From: Lentzea albidocapillata subsp. violacea
GTDB taxonomy: Bacteria; Actinomycetota; Actinomycetes; Mycobacteriales; Pseudonocardiaceae
Length of the DNA: 64,000 nucleotides
NCBI RefSeq assembly: GCF_900100275.1
Contig: NZ_FNET01000007.1
Span: forward strand, 124,001 to 188,000
Direction: 5' to 3'
The position numbers and the translations under genes are program-made. How positions within the stretch are numbered: position 1 is the stretch's first letter; each line of letters begins with the position of its first letter. The notes under the pieces were generated by a model that was not told the DNA's origin, did not search any database, and saw only the letters and a list, made by a program, of their open reading frames with translations. Shown here in pieces: positions 1 through 7,902 of this stretch.

Positions 1-1
1 C

Positions 2-775
2 ATCCGCATCACCAGCGGCCCTGCCCTGGAACGCGCGGGCGACCTCGCCGCGATGCTGTCCAACCTGGTCGAGGGCGACGTGCTGTTCATCGACGAGATC
101 CACCGCATGGCCCGCCCCGCCGAGGAGATGCTCTACCTCGCGATGGAGGACTTCCGCGTCGACGTCGTGGTCGGCAAAGGTCCCGGCGCGACCAGCATTC
201 CGCTCGACATCGCGCCGTTCACGCTGGTCGGAGCCACGACGAGGTCCGGAGCGCTGACCGGCCCGCTGCGCGACCGGTTCGGCTTCACCGGCCACATGGA
301 GTTCTACAGCGCCGACGAGCTCGACCTCATCGTGAAACGCAGCGCGAAGATCCTCGGCGTCGACATCGCCGAGGACGCCTCGATCGAGATCGCCGGCCGC
401 TCCAGGGGCACCCCCCGCATCGCGAACCGCCTGCTGCGCCGCGTCCGCGACTTCGCCGAGGTCAGGGCCGACGGCAGGGTCACCGAGGACATCGCCAAGC
501 AGGCCCTGGCGGTCTACGACGTCGACGAGCTCGGCCTCGACCGGCTCGACCGCGCGGTACTGAACGCCCTGGTCAAGAGCTTCAACGGCGGCCCGGTCGG
601 CGTCTCCACCCTCGCGGTCGCCGTCGGTGAGGAACCGACCACCGTGGAAGAGGTGTGCGAACCGTATTTGGTGCGGGCTGGCATGCTGGCCAGGACACCG
701 CGCGGCAGAGTGGCGACACCCGCCGCGTGGTACCACCTGGGGCTGGAGCCGCCCGCCGGTGATCAACTGTGGTGA
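2..775 (+). CDS. ruvB: RuvB, Holliday junction branch-migration ATPase (3' part)
   Basis: The last 257 residues of RuvB, the AAA+ motor that drives branch migration with RuvA and hands junctions to RuvC; the 5' end lies before the window. The frame is open from base 2 and reads [19 protein letters not shown], a strongly conserved RuvB segment. Visible are Walker B ([10 protein letters not shown]), sensor 1 (GATTR), the arginine finger in GPLRDRFG, and the C-terminal winged-helix domain ending [13 protein letters not shown]. The Walker A motif is outside the window. yajC follows after about 70 bases, the usual actinobacterial order. Identity is clear; the start is not visible. Confidence 0.97.
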   Translation: MRITSGPALERAGDLAAMLSNLVEGDVLFIDEIHRMARPAEEMLYLAMEDFRVDVVVGKGPGATSIPLDIAPFTLVGATTRSGALTGPLRDRFGFTGHMEFYSADELDLIVKRSAKILGVDIAEDASIEIAGRSRGTPRIANRLLRRVRDFAEVRADGRVTEDIAKQALAVYDVDELGLDRLDRAVLNALVKSFNGGPVGVSTLAVAVGEEPTTVEEVCEPYLVRAGMLARTPRGRVATPAAWYHLGLEPPAGDQLW

Positions 776-844
776 CCTGGCACAATCGGTGAAAGCACCT
801 GGACATATCGGACGTGCGTCGAGGCATGTCCACCTGATCGGAGA

Positions 845-1213
845 ATGATGGGCAACCTTTCGTCTTTGATGTTCCCGTTGCTTCTGGTTCTGCTGGCGGT
901 GCCGCTGTTCCTCAGCGCGCGCAAGCAGAAGCGGGCGATGGCCGAGCAGAAGAACCTGCAGGACTCGCTCGCCCCTGGCGACAAGGTGATGACGACGTCC
1001 GGCCTGTACGGCACCGTTGCCGACGCGAGCCACGAGACCACCATCGACATCGAGATCTCCGAGGGTGTCGTCACGCGCTGGCTGCGTGCCGCCATCCGCG
1101 AGAAGGTCGCCGAGACCGATGAGGCCGTGGCCGAGGACAAGGCGGACGACGACGAGGCCGAGGTGACCACCGCACAGGTCGCCGAGCCTCTGGACCACAG
1201 CGCCAAGAAGTAA
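845..1213 (+). CDS. yajC: YajC, preprotein translocase accessory subunit
   Basis: A 122-residue protein with one N-terminal membrane helix (about residues 5-23, starting MMGNLSSLMFPLLLVLL), a basic RKQKR stop-transfer stretch, and the YajC core LAPGDKVMTTSGLYGTV. The tail is very acidic (EDKADDDEAE), as often seen in actinobacterial YajC. It associates with SecDF at the membrane and assists SecYEG-dependent secretion. Two adjacent ATG codons (845 and 848) follow the Shine-Dalgarno GGAG; either could be used. secD follows about 130 bases downstream, separated by a perfect hairpin. Confidence 0.93.
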   Translation: MMGNLSSLMFPLLLVLLAVPLFLSARKQKRAMAEQKNLQDSLAPGDKVMTTSGLYGTVADASHETTIDIEISEGVVTRWLRAAIREKVAETDEAVAEDKADDDEAEVTTAQVAEPLDHSAKK

Positions 1214-1229
1214 CCGACAGGCTCGTGAC

Positions 1230-1268
1230 ACCTGGAGTTGGCAACTGTGAACACCGCCAACTCCAGGT
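1230..1268 (+). terminator. Perfect 13-bp hairpin between yajC and secD
   Basis: ACCTGGAGTTGGC (1230-1242) pairs exactly with GCCAACTCCAGGT (1256-1268) across a 13-base loop. There is no T-tract, so it may be an intrinsic terminator of the actinobacterial type, an attenuator, or an RNA-stability element setting yajC against secDF levels. The structure is seen directly; the role is inferred. Confidence 0.6.
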
Positions 1269-1342
1269 AGTGACGCGCAGCTCACGCGGCGCGCGTTACG
1301 CTGCGCGCTCGGAAACCATAGCTACTAGGAGACGGACGGATC

Positions 1343-3112
1343 GTGGCACCTCCGGCCGGGCAAATTCGCCCTGCGAAGTATCTGGCGAGTTTTGTCCTCA
1401 TCGTGGTCGCGCTCTACGCCCTGGTGTTCTTGACCGGGAACGGTTCGGCCAAACCCAAGCTCGGAATCGACCTCCAGGGCGGCACGCTCGTCACCCTGAC
1501 GGCTCGGCAGGAAGACGGCGCGCAGCCGAGCGAGGAAGCGCTCAACCGCGCACGTGACCTCATCGAGGTCCGCGTGAACGGTCTCGGCGTCTCCGGTGCC
1601 GAGGTCGTGCGCGACGGCAACAACCTGGTGATCACGGTCCCGGGCGCGGACAGCGAAGGCGCGAAGGGCCTCGGCCAGACCGCTCGCCTCGCGTTCCGCA
1701 AGGTCATCGGCCAGCCGGTGCCGGCGGGCGCCGTGCCGCAGACCCAGACGAGCACGCCGCCGTCCGGTGACGCGAGCACGCCTCCGTCGACGCCGCCGAG
1801 CGAGAGCGCCGGCAGCCCGCCGCCGTCGAGTGGTGCCCCGCAGGGCCGTCCCGCGCCGAACCTGGCCGCGCAGCCCTCCAGCACCCCGCCGCCGAGCAGC
1901 ACCGCGCCGCCGAGCACGCCGTCCGCCCCCGCCAACGTCGACCCGAGGGTCGCGAAGGAGATCCAGGAGGCGAAGGCACTCCGCCAGAGCACGGACCCGC
2001 AGGTCCTGCAACAGGCCGCGCTCCTGCTCGACTGCACCAAGCCCGACCCGCTGCGCGGCAACGACGACCTGGACAAGCCTCTCGTCACCTGTGACGAGAA
2101 GGGCGAGTTCAAGTACACGCTGGCCCCGGTCAACCCTCCCAAGGAGGACACCCAGACCAAGGCCGACGACTACGCGAACTACTCCCGCCTGACCGGTGAG
2201 GACATCAGCAACGCCGCCGCGAACAACAACCCGAACGGCACCGGCTACGTCGTCAACCTCGACTTCAAGTCCGAGGGCGGCACGAAGTGGGGCGCGTTCA
2301 CCGCGGCCAACGTCCAGCAGGCCGTCGCGGTCGTGCTCGACGGCGAGGTCATGTCCGCGCCGACCATCCAGTCGGCCATCTCGGGTGGTTCCACCGAGAT
2401 CAGCGGCAAGTTCACGCTGAAGGAAGCCCAGAACCTCGCGAACACGCTGAAGTACGGCGCGCTGCCGCTGTCCTTCGACGCGTCCGAGGCGCAGACGGTC
2501 TCCCCGACGCTCGGCCTGCAGTCGCTCAAGGCGGGGCTCATCGCGGGCGGCATCGGCCTCGCGCTGGTCTTCGTCTACTGCATGTTCTACTACCGCCTGC
2601 TCGGCGTCCTGACGATCCTGTCGCTGGCCCTGTCCGCGGTCGTCATCTACGCCGTGCTGGTCCTGCTCGGCCGCGTCATCGGGTTCACGCTCGACCTCGC
2701 CGGCATCGCGGGCTTCATCGTCGCCATCGGTATCACCGCCGACTCGTTCATCGTCTTCTTCGAACGATTGAAGGACGAGGTGCGCGAGGGCCGCACATTC
2801 CGTTCGGCCGTGCCACGTGCTTGGGTTCGTTCCCGCCGCACGATCCTTTCCGCCGACGCGGTCAGCTTCATCGCCGCCGCCGTGCTGTACGTCATCGCGG
2901 TCGGCCAGGTGAAGGGCTTCGCGTTCACCCTGGGCATGTCGACCGTCCTCGACCTCGTCGTCGTGTTCCTCGTGACGCACCCGCTGGTCGCGATCGCGTC
3001 GAAGTCCAAGTTCCTGACCAACTCGAGCCTGTCGGGTCTGGGGGGTGCCGCCCGCGAGGGTGCCGCGCACCGCGCGACCACGACCGGCAAGACCGCCGTG
3101 AAGGAGGCCTGA
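1343..3112 (+). CDS. secD: SecD, protein translocase subunit
   Basis: A 589-residue RND-type membrane protein that uses the proton-motive force to help pull exported proteins through SecYEG. TM1 is about residues 13-31, followed by the conserved GIDLQGGT (41-48). The C-terminal five-helix bundle is about residues 395-550 and includes the conserved GITADSFIVFFERLKDE. The external P1 domain carries an unusual Pro/Ser/Thr-rich insertion (about residues 130-200, bases 1735-1945) with repeated PPS/STPP units. Start GTG 1343 is supported by AGGAG at 1327-1331. It ends 2 bases before secF and is surely co-transcribed with it. Confidence 0.96.
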   Translation: MAPPAGQIRPAKYLASFVLIVVALYALVFLTGNGSAKPKLGIDLQGGTLVTLTARQEDGAQPSEEALNRARDLIEVRVNGLGVSGAEVVRDGNNLVITVPGADSEGAKGLGQTARLAFRKVIGQPVPAGAVPQTQTSTPPSGDASTPPSTPPSESAGSPPPSSGAPQGRPAPNLAAQPSSTPPPSSTAPPSTPSAPANVDPRVAKEIQEAKALRQSTDPQVLQQAALLLDCTKPDPLRGNDDLDKPLVTCDEKGEFKYTLAPVNPPKEDTQTKADDYANYSRLTGEDISNAAANNNPNGTGYVVNLDFKSEGGTKWGAFTAANVQQAVAVVLDGEVMSAPTIQSAISGGSTEISGKFTLKEAQNLANTLKYGALPLSFDASEAQTVSPTLGLQSLKAGLIAGGIGLALVFVYCMFYYRLLGVLTILSLALSAVVIYAVLVLLGRVIGFTLDLAGIAGFIVAIGITADSFIVFFERLKDEVREGRTFRSAVPRAWVRSRRTILSADAVSFIAAAVLYVIAVGQVKGFAFTLGMSTVLDLVVVFLVTHPLVAIASKSKFLTNSSLSGLGGAAREGAAHRATTTGKTAVKEA

Positions 3113-3113
3113 C

Positions 3114-4268
3114 GTGAGCAGCGTGTTCTCGCGCCTCTACGTGGGCAACGGCGCATTCGACATCGTCGGCAAGCGCATCCGCTGGTACATCGCCTCCGGC
3201 ATCATCCTGCTGATCTGCATCGGCTCGATGGTGTTCAACGGCTTCAACTTCGGCATCGACTTCGAGGGCGGCACCAAGATCTCGATGCCGTCGGTGTCGG
3301 CCAGCGGCCAGGCGATTTCGACGTCCGCCGTCGAGGACGCCTACGCCAAGGCCCTGCCCGGCAAGAAGCCGAACGCCGTGCAGTCCGTCGGTTCCGGTGC
3401 CAGCGCGTCGATCCAGCTCAAGTCGCCCGCGCTGAGCATCCCCGAGGTCGCGACCCTCAAGGCCGGGCTGGCGCAGGACACCCAGCCGCAGGGCGGTGCG
3501 GGAGCGATCTCCGACAGCGCCGTGTCCGCGTCCTGGGGCGGTGAGATCAGCAGCAAGGCCCTCTGGGCCCTGTTCTGGTTCTTCATCGCGGTGACGATCT
3601 TCCTGGTGCTCTACTTCGAGTGGCAGATGGCCGTCGGCGCGCTCGTCGCCGTGTTCCACGACGTCATCATCACCGCGGGCGTGTACTCGCTCATCGGCTT
3701 CGAGGTGACGCCGGCGACGGTGATCGGTCTGCTCACCATCCTCGGTTTCTCCCTGTACGACACGGTCGTCGTGTTCGACAAGGTCAAGGAGAACACCCGA
3801 GGCCTGCTGGGCCTGACCCGCCGCACGTACGCCGAGGCGGCGAACCTGGCGCTGAACCAGACCCTGATGCGCTCGATCAACACCTCGCTGATCGCGTTGC
3901 TCCCGGTCATCGGCCTGCTGGTCGTCGGCGTCGGCGTCCTGGGCGTCGGCACCCTGCAGGACCTGGCGCTCGTGCAGCTCGTCGGTATGTTCATCGGCGC
4001 CCTGTCCTCGATCTTCCTCGCCACCCCGGTGCTGGTGGACCTGAAGATGCGCGACCCGAAGTACATCGCGCAGGCCAAGCGCGTGGCCACCCGCCGCGCC
4101 AAGGCCGCGGGCCCGCAGGTCGCCGAGGGCATCGAGTCGGTGGACGACGACGCGCTCGCCGCCGACCTGCGCAAGGAGGAGGCGTACGCCGCCGCCGCGT
4201 CGGTGCCCCACCGCACCGCCAAGGCAGGCGACGCCCGCCGCCGTCCGACCGGAAAGCGCCAGCGTTGA
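3114..4268 (+). CDS. secF: SecF, protein translocase subunit
   Basis: A 384-residue partner of SecD. TM1 (about residues 24-42) is followed by FGIDFEGGTKI, the SecF counterpart of the SecD motif. The remaining helices contain LTILGFSLYDTVVVFDKVKENTR-type TM4 sequence with the conserved YDTVVVFD, and the family's QTLMRSINTS. The C-terminus is basic and Arg/Lys-rich (RRRPTGKRQR). GTG 3114 is preceded by AAGGAGG at 3101-3107. The stop overlaps the probable apt start, so translational coupling is likely. Confidence 0.96.
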   Translation: MSSVFSRLYVGNGAFDIVGKRIRWYIASGIILLICIGSMVFNGFNFGIDFEGGTKISMPSVSASGQAISTSAVEDAYAKALPGKKPNAVQSVGSGASASIQLKSPALSIPEVATLKAGLAQDTQPQGGAGAISDSAVSASWGGEISSKALWALFWFFIAVTIFLVLYFEWQMAVGALVAVFHDVIITAGVYSLIGFEVTPATVIGLLTILGFSLYDTVVVFDKVKENTRGLLGLTRRTYAEAANLALNQTLMRSINTSLIALLPVIGLLVVGVGVLGVGTLQDLALVQLVGMFIGALSSIFLATPVLVDLKMRDPKYIAQAKRVATRRAKAAGPQVAEGIESVDDDALAADLRKEEAYAAAASVPHRTAKAGDARRRPTGKRQR

Positions 4269-4783
4269 AACTGGATCGTGCTCTGGGACTGATGCGTGAA
4301 GTCCCGGACTTCCCCCAGCCGGGGGTCGTCTTCCGGGACTTCACGCCGGTTCTCGCCGACCCCGACGCCCTGCGCGCCGTGGTCGACGCCCTCCAGGACA
4401 AGATCGACGACAGCACCCAGGTGATCGCCGCCATCGAGTCACGCGGCTTCCTCCTGGGTGCTGCCCTGGGTTACGGCTGGCGCTACGGCGTCGTGCCGCT
4501 GCGCAAGCCGGGCAAGCTCCCGGTCGTAGCCGACTCGGTGTCCTACGCGCTCGAGTACGGCGAGGCCTCGCTGGAGCTTCCCGCGGACGCCATCCAGCCG
4601 GGCCAGCGCGTGGTCGTGGTGGACGACGTGCTCGCCACCGGCGGCACCGCCGAAGCCGCGTGCACACTCGTCGAACGGGCCGGCGGCATCGTGACGGGTG
4701 TGTCGGTGGTGCTGGAGATCGCCGCCCTGGGCGGCCGTTCCCGGCTCGCCGGTCGCGAGGTCAGCGCCCTGCTGGCGGTGTAG
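4265..4783 (+). CDS. apt: Adenine phosphoribosyltransferase
   Basis: A 172-residue enzyme forming AMP from adenine and PRPP (purine salvage). Diagnostic are the N-terminal REVPDFPQPGVVFRDFTP and the PRPP-binding loop VVVVDDVLATGGT, as in actinobacterial Apt. No ATG gives a complete N-terminus; TTG 4265 overlaps the secF stop (TTGA) and has GGAAAG at 4251-4256, 8 bases upstream, so it is the chosen start. The downstream ATG 4293 would delete conserved residues. The 3' end overlaps the convergent gene at 4761 by 23 bases. Confidence 0.92.
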   Translation: MKLDRALGLMREVPDFPQPGVVFRDFTPVLADPDALRAVVDALQDKIDDSTQVIAAIESRGFLLGAALGYGWRYGVVPLRKPGKLPVVADSVSYALEYGEASLELPADAIQPGQRVVVVDDVLATGGTAEAACTLVERAGGIVTGVSVVLEIAALGGRSRLAGREVSALLAV

Positions 4784-5444
4784 TCATCTCCCGGTAGCCG
4801 GAGTGCAGCCACGTCGTGGTGCTGACCACGGCCGGTACCGGGATCGGCACTTTCGCGCCTTCCAGCGCGAGTTCCTCCGCCCCGATCAGCGCACCGGTCT
4901 CCTGGACGAATGCCAGCAGCTTCCGCCGATGACGCGCGTTGTCGACGTGCGTCACCGCGATGCACTGCCTGCCCGTGAAGTCCGTGGTCTCCATGGAGAG
5001 GTCCGCACACTTCGCCAGGTGCAGCAGCAGGAGACGTTGCAGCGCCGGCGGCACCACCTGCAGGTTCCAGACCTGTTCGAACGCCTTCATGACCCCGCTG
5101 GTCGTCGGCGAGCCGAGCCTGCCGAGCGTGGTGGCGAGCGATTCCTCGCCGGTGATGCGGAGCGACGGGAGCCGGCCGGGCGCGTAGTCGCCGCTGGGCG
5201 GCACGAGCACCTCTTCGCCACGCGTCACCAGGAGACGTCCTGACCCGTCGGCGGCGATCCACTGCCTGCGCTCGGACGGCTCGACGGCGGCCGTGAGCCG
5301 GTCTTCCCCTGTGCGGCTCAGGAAGCGCTTGGTGTGGAGGAACGAGCTGACCGTGTGCACGTAGTGGTACCTGCCCGCACCGGGCGGCTCAGGCGCGTGA
5401 GTGGTCTTCTCCGCCAGCTCGCGCAGCAGCTCGGTGGCGCGCAC
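4761..5444 (-). CDS. Uncharacterised protein, CU044_5270-like
   Basis: A 227-residue soluble protein of unknown function. The segment YHYVHTVSSFLHT followed by REQW-like SERRQWIAADGSGR resembles actinobacterial CU044_5270-family proteins, but the membrane helix often found in that family is absent. GTG 5444 follows GGGAGGGG closely and overlaps the end of the upstream minus-strand gene, so the two are probably translationally coupled. Family assignment is from remembered pattern only. Confidence 0.6.
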   Translation of the reverse strand: MRATELLRELAEKTTHAPEPPGAGRYHYVHTVSSFLHTKRFLSRTGEDRLTAAVEPSERRQWIAADGSGRLLVTRGEEVLVPPSGDYAPGRLPSLRITGEESLATTLGRLGSPTTSGVMKAFEQVWNLQVVPPALQRLLLLHLAKCADLSMETTDFTGRQCIAVTHVDNARHRRKLLAFVQETGALIGAEELALEGAKVPIPVPAVVSTTTWLHSGYREMTTPPAGR

Positions 5445-5455
5445 AGCCCCTCCCG

Positions 5456-5737
5456 TCAGCCCGTGACCGGCATGACGAACCGGTAGGCGACCACGACGGT
5501 GATGGCCCACAGGAAATAGAAGATCGGCAGCCCCAGCAGGATCAGCCGCCAGGCCTTCATGTCACCGTGCCCGACCCGCATCAGGGCGGCGGCAGCACCG
5601 AGCCACGGCACCACCCCGAGCATGGCCGCGCGGGCACCCTCGTCGCCGCCGTTGGTGACGAGGTTGAGCAGGACGATCGCGGCGTACCAGATGCCCGCGA
5701 ACGCCAGGCAGTGCCAGATCGGCCGGTGTGAGTGCAT
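5456..5737 (-). CDS. Small three-helix membrane protein
   Basis: A 93-residue hydrophobic protein with three predicted membrane segments (around WHCLAFAGIWYAAIVLLNLV, AMLGVVPWLGAAAALM and LILLGLPIFYFLWAITVVVA). No family is recognised. ATG 5737 begins MHSHRPIWHC; upstream in-frame sequence is Arg-rich and reads like non-coding extension. It sits between another three-helix protein (5796-6071) and the soluble gene at 4761-5444, all on the minus strand. Confidence 0.6.
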   Translation of the reverse strand: MHSHRPIWHCLAFAGIWYAAIVLLNLVTNGGDEGARAAMLGVVPWLGAAAALMRVGHGDMKAWRLILLGLPIFYFLWAITVVVAYRFVMPVTG

Positions 5738-5795
5738 GGGTTCAGCCTGCCAGCCTGCGCGGCACGAACAGGCAGCCCCCACCAGGCGCGTCGCG

Positions 5796-6071
5796 TCAGA
5801 CGATCGGCGGGGGCGCCACGAAGGCCGCACCGACGCTGACGAAGACCAGCGTGACCAGCGACGCCGGGGCCGTCACGACCGCGATCTCCCACAGCTTCGG
5901 GGCCTTCGCCCGGCGCAGGACCAGCCAGCTCAGGGTGGTCGCGACCACCCAGCCGACCGACGAGCCGATGATCGACCGCGGGTCGATGTAGCCGGGGTCG
6001 TCGAGGGCGAGGTACGCCATCGTGCCGAGCCACCCGAACGTCATGGCGGCGCACCAGATCAGAGTCCTCAC
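5796..6071 (-). CDS. Small three-helix membrane protein
   Basis: A 91-residue protein with three hydrophobic segments (TLIWCAAMTFGWLGTMAYLA, SIIGSSVGWVVATTLSWLVL, and a C-terminal VTLVFVSVGAAFV). GTG 6071 is chosen because the longer in-frame extension to 6233 is Arg/Asn-rich and unlike coding sequence. Size and topology match the next gene on the same strand; the two may be a small paralogous or partner pair, but no sequence relation strong enough to claim homology was seen. Confidence 0.55.
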   Translation of the reverse strand: MRTLIWCAAMTFGWLGTMAYLALDDPGYIDPRSIIGSSVGWVVATTLSWLVLRRAKAPKLWEIAVVTAPASLVTLVFVSVGAAFVAPPPIV

Positions 6072-6343
6072 CTGGCCGAGTCTGTCAGGCGTCCTCGGCC
6101 GCGCCGATCCGGTACGTGCCTCCTTGGTCGAGCGTGTGCCGGAACGAATTTCTGTTGCCCTTTGTGTGGGTGGTTGCCGGGCGCGGTTGTTGTTCTTTAT
6201 TCGCGTTTTGTTGCGTGCGTGGTTGCTGTGCATCTAGAGAGATGCGCACTAACGACCCCTATGGCTCCCTGTCCAGTTCCATCACCCGAACGTGTGACCG
6301 CTGACGTGCATTTATCAGGTGATCCTGCGGTACTGTCGAACGC
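6072..6343. other. Divergent intergenic region with GT-rich strand bias
   Basis: This 272-base gap separates a minus-strand membrane gene from the plus-strand HNH gene. About 6116-6230 is strongly G+T-rich on the plus strand, unlike the GC-balanced surroundings, and a short hairpin (GCATCT-agag-AGATGC) lies at 6230-6245. Promoters for both flanking genes must lie here, but no convincing -35/-10 pair was identified. Confidence 0.4.
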
Positions 6344-7564
6344 ATGAGCGAACCGGACTTCCGCCTCCTGTCTACCGACGAACTGCTTGCCGCAGTCGTC
6401 GGAGACGTGGTGGAAATTCGCGTTCTCGAGAATGTGATGATGCACAAGATCGCCGAGCTGGAGCGGCGCGGTGCGGCGTCCGAGCTGGGTTATCGGAATG
6501 TCGCGCACGTGCTGCGTCATGCGGTGCGGTGGGACTTGAAGACCGCGCGTCAGTGGGTCGCCCGCGCCGGGTTGCTGGCGCGTGAGCTCACGCCGACCGG
6601 CTCGCTCCTGGAGCCGGAGCTGCCGATCGCCGCCGCCGCGATGGCGGAGGGGGCGCTCTCGGGCGACCACATCTCGGCGGTGGCCGAGGTGATGAAGGCG
6701 CTGCCGCCCGAAGCGGAGCAGCCCGTGGTGGAGTTCGCCCAGGCTCATGAACCCAGCGCCGTGCGCGCGTTCGGCAAGGAGCTGGCGTACCGGCTCTACC
6801 AGCAGGACGAGGAGCCGGGTGATGTCATCGAGCCGGTGCGTCCGGCCAACCGCCTCCGCATGGAGTGGAAGGGCGACCAGCTGGAGGTCTCGGCGAGGCT
6901 CGACAAGATCGCCGGCGCGAAGTTCGAAGCGATGATCGACCCGCTGGCGAAACCCCGCCCGACCACCCCCGAGGAAGGCCCGGACGTCCGCTCCCGGGCC
7001 GAACGCGAGGGCGATGCCTTCGCTGACCTGATCGACCTGATGCTGCGAGCCGACCGCCTCCCCGAGCACGGCGGCGAGCCGGTCACCCTCACGCTGACGA
7101 TGTCGTACGCCGACCTGGCCGCTCAGACGGGCGTGGCGGTGCTCGACAACCACGTTCGCGTCCCCGCCACCCTGGTCCGCCGCCTCGCCTGCAACGCGGG
7201 CGTGATCCCGGTGGTCCTGGGAGGCCGCTCCGAGCCGATGGACATAGGCCGCAAGGCAAGAACCTTCCCCGCGTCCATCCGCCGCCTGCTGGTGGCCAGA
7301 GACCAGGGCTGCACCTTCCCGGGCTGCGACCGCCCGCCGAAGCACTGCGACGCCCACCACCTCAGATTCTGGTCGGCGGGCGGCGAGACCTCGGTGGACA
7401 ACGCCGCCCTGCTGTGCCGCCACCACCACACCTTGATCCACCAAAGCGACTGGGAGGTAAAGCTCCACGATGGGACCCCGACCTTCATCCCGCCGGCCTG
7501 GCTCGACCCCGCCCGCACCCCGAGAACCAACACGAGGCTCCACACCGGCCGCCACGTCGCCTAG
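6344..7564 (+). CDS. DUF222 / HNH endonuclease domain protein
   Basis: A 406-residue protein of the actinobacterial DUF222 (13E12-repeat-like) family. The N-terminal helical DUF222 part covers about residues 5-290. A C-terminal HNH nuclease domain (about 323-366) is shown by CTFPGCDRPPKHCDAHH and ALLCRHHHTLIH, supplying the Cys/His zinc ligands and catalytic histidine. Such genes are multicopy in actinomycetes and sometimes mobile; the biological role is unknown. Flanking sequence shows no terminal repeats, so there is no direct evidence of recent insertion here. Confidence 0.88.
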   Translation: MSEPDFRLLSTDELLAAVVGDVVEIRVLENVMMHKIAELERRGAASELGYRNVAHVLRHAVRWDLKTARQWVARAGLLARELTPTGSLLEPELPIAAAAMAEGALSGDHISAVAEVMKALPPEAEQPVVEFAQAHEPSAVRAFGKELAYRLYQQDEEPGDVIEPVRPANRLRMEWKGDQLEVSARLDKIAGAKFEAMIDPLAKPRPTTPEEGPDVRSRAEREGDAFADLIDLMLRADRLPEHGGEPVTLTLTMSYADLAAQTGVAVLDNHVRVPATLVRRLACNAGVIPVVLGGRSEPMDIGRKARTFPASIRRLLVARDQGCTFPGCDRPPKHCDAHHLRFWSAGGETSVDNAALLCRHHHTLIHQSDWEVKLHDGTPTFIPPAWLDPARTPRTNTRLHTGRHVA

Positions 7565-7612
7565 CGGCGCCCCCGTTTCGATTCGAACGAGCTGGTTCAT
7601 GGGGGAGGGGCA

Positions 7613-7780
7613 ATGCCTACCGTCGGACGAATGACTGCGATCACCTCCACCGCGTACAGCCGCGACCTGGGCGACGAACTGCGCCGCCTCCGCGAGAAGT
7701 TCACCGGCCTCACCGGGCACGCCTTCGTCCTGGCGTTCTCCGTCTCCGCCTGGCGGGCGTTCGTGGTGAGCGTCGCCTGA
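7613..7780 (+). pseudogene. Truncated N-terminus of an XRE-type HTH regulator
   Basis: A 55-codon reading frame with a very strong Shine-Dalgarno (GGGGGAGGGG just before ATG 7613). Its first part, TAYSRDLGDELRRLREKFTGLTG, has the form of the N-terminal helix of Pseudonocardiaceae HTH regulators that normally continue into a DNA-binding helix-turn-helix and a DUF5753 domain. After GLTG the sequence changes to an unrelated SVSAWRAFVVSVA and stops. It is either a decayed remnant or a rare micro-protein; decay is more likely. The quoted match is from family memory. Confidence 0.5.
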
Positions 7781-7841
7781 TCGGCCCAGCGGTAGTTTGC
7801 GCGGCGTTCACCGTGTGAGCTGTGCCGCTCAGCGCGCCACC

Positions 7842-7867
7842 GGAAGTTTCCGCATCGTAAACGCGTT
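7842..7867 (+). promoter_or_regulatory. Candidate sigma-R-type promoter of relA
   Basis: GGAAG (7842-7846), exactly 18 bases, then GTT (7865-7867) fits the GGAAT-N18/19-GTT consensus for SigR/SigH-type ECF sigma factors. A sigma-R promoter for relA is known in Streptomyces coelicolor, so position and gene agree. An overlapping TATCCT at 7867-7872 could serve as a housekeeping -10. Confidence 0.5.
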
Positions 7868-7902
7868 ATCCTCGGTACTCGCGAGACCCGAGGAGCGTGG
7901 GG

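Noticed and set aside
1325-3070. Minus-strand frame of about 580 codons opposite secD
   Set aside because: Arg-rich shadow, no motif, no start context.
6344-7564. Mobile intron or insertion sequence carrying the HNH gene
   Set aside because: No terminal inverted repeats, target duplication or intron core were seen; DUF222/HNH genes are ordinary actinomycete paralogues.
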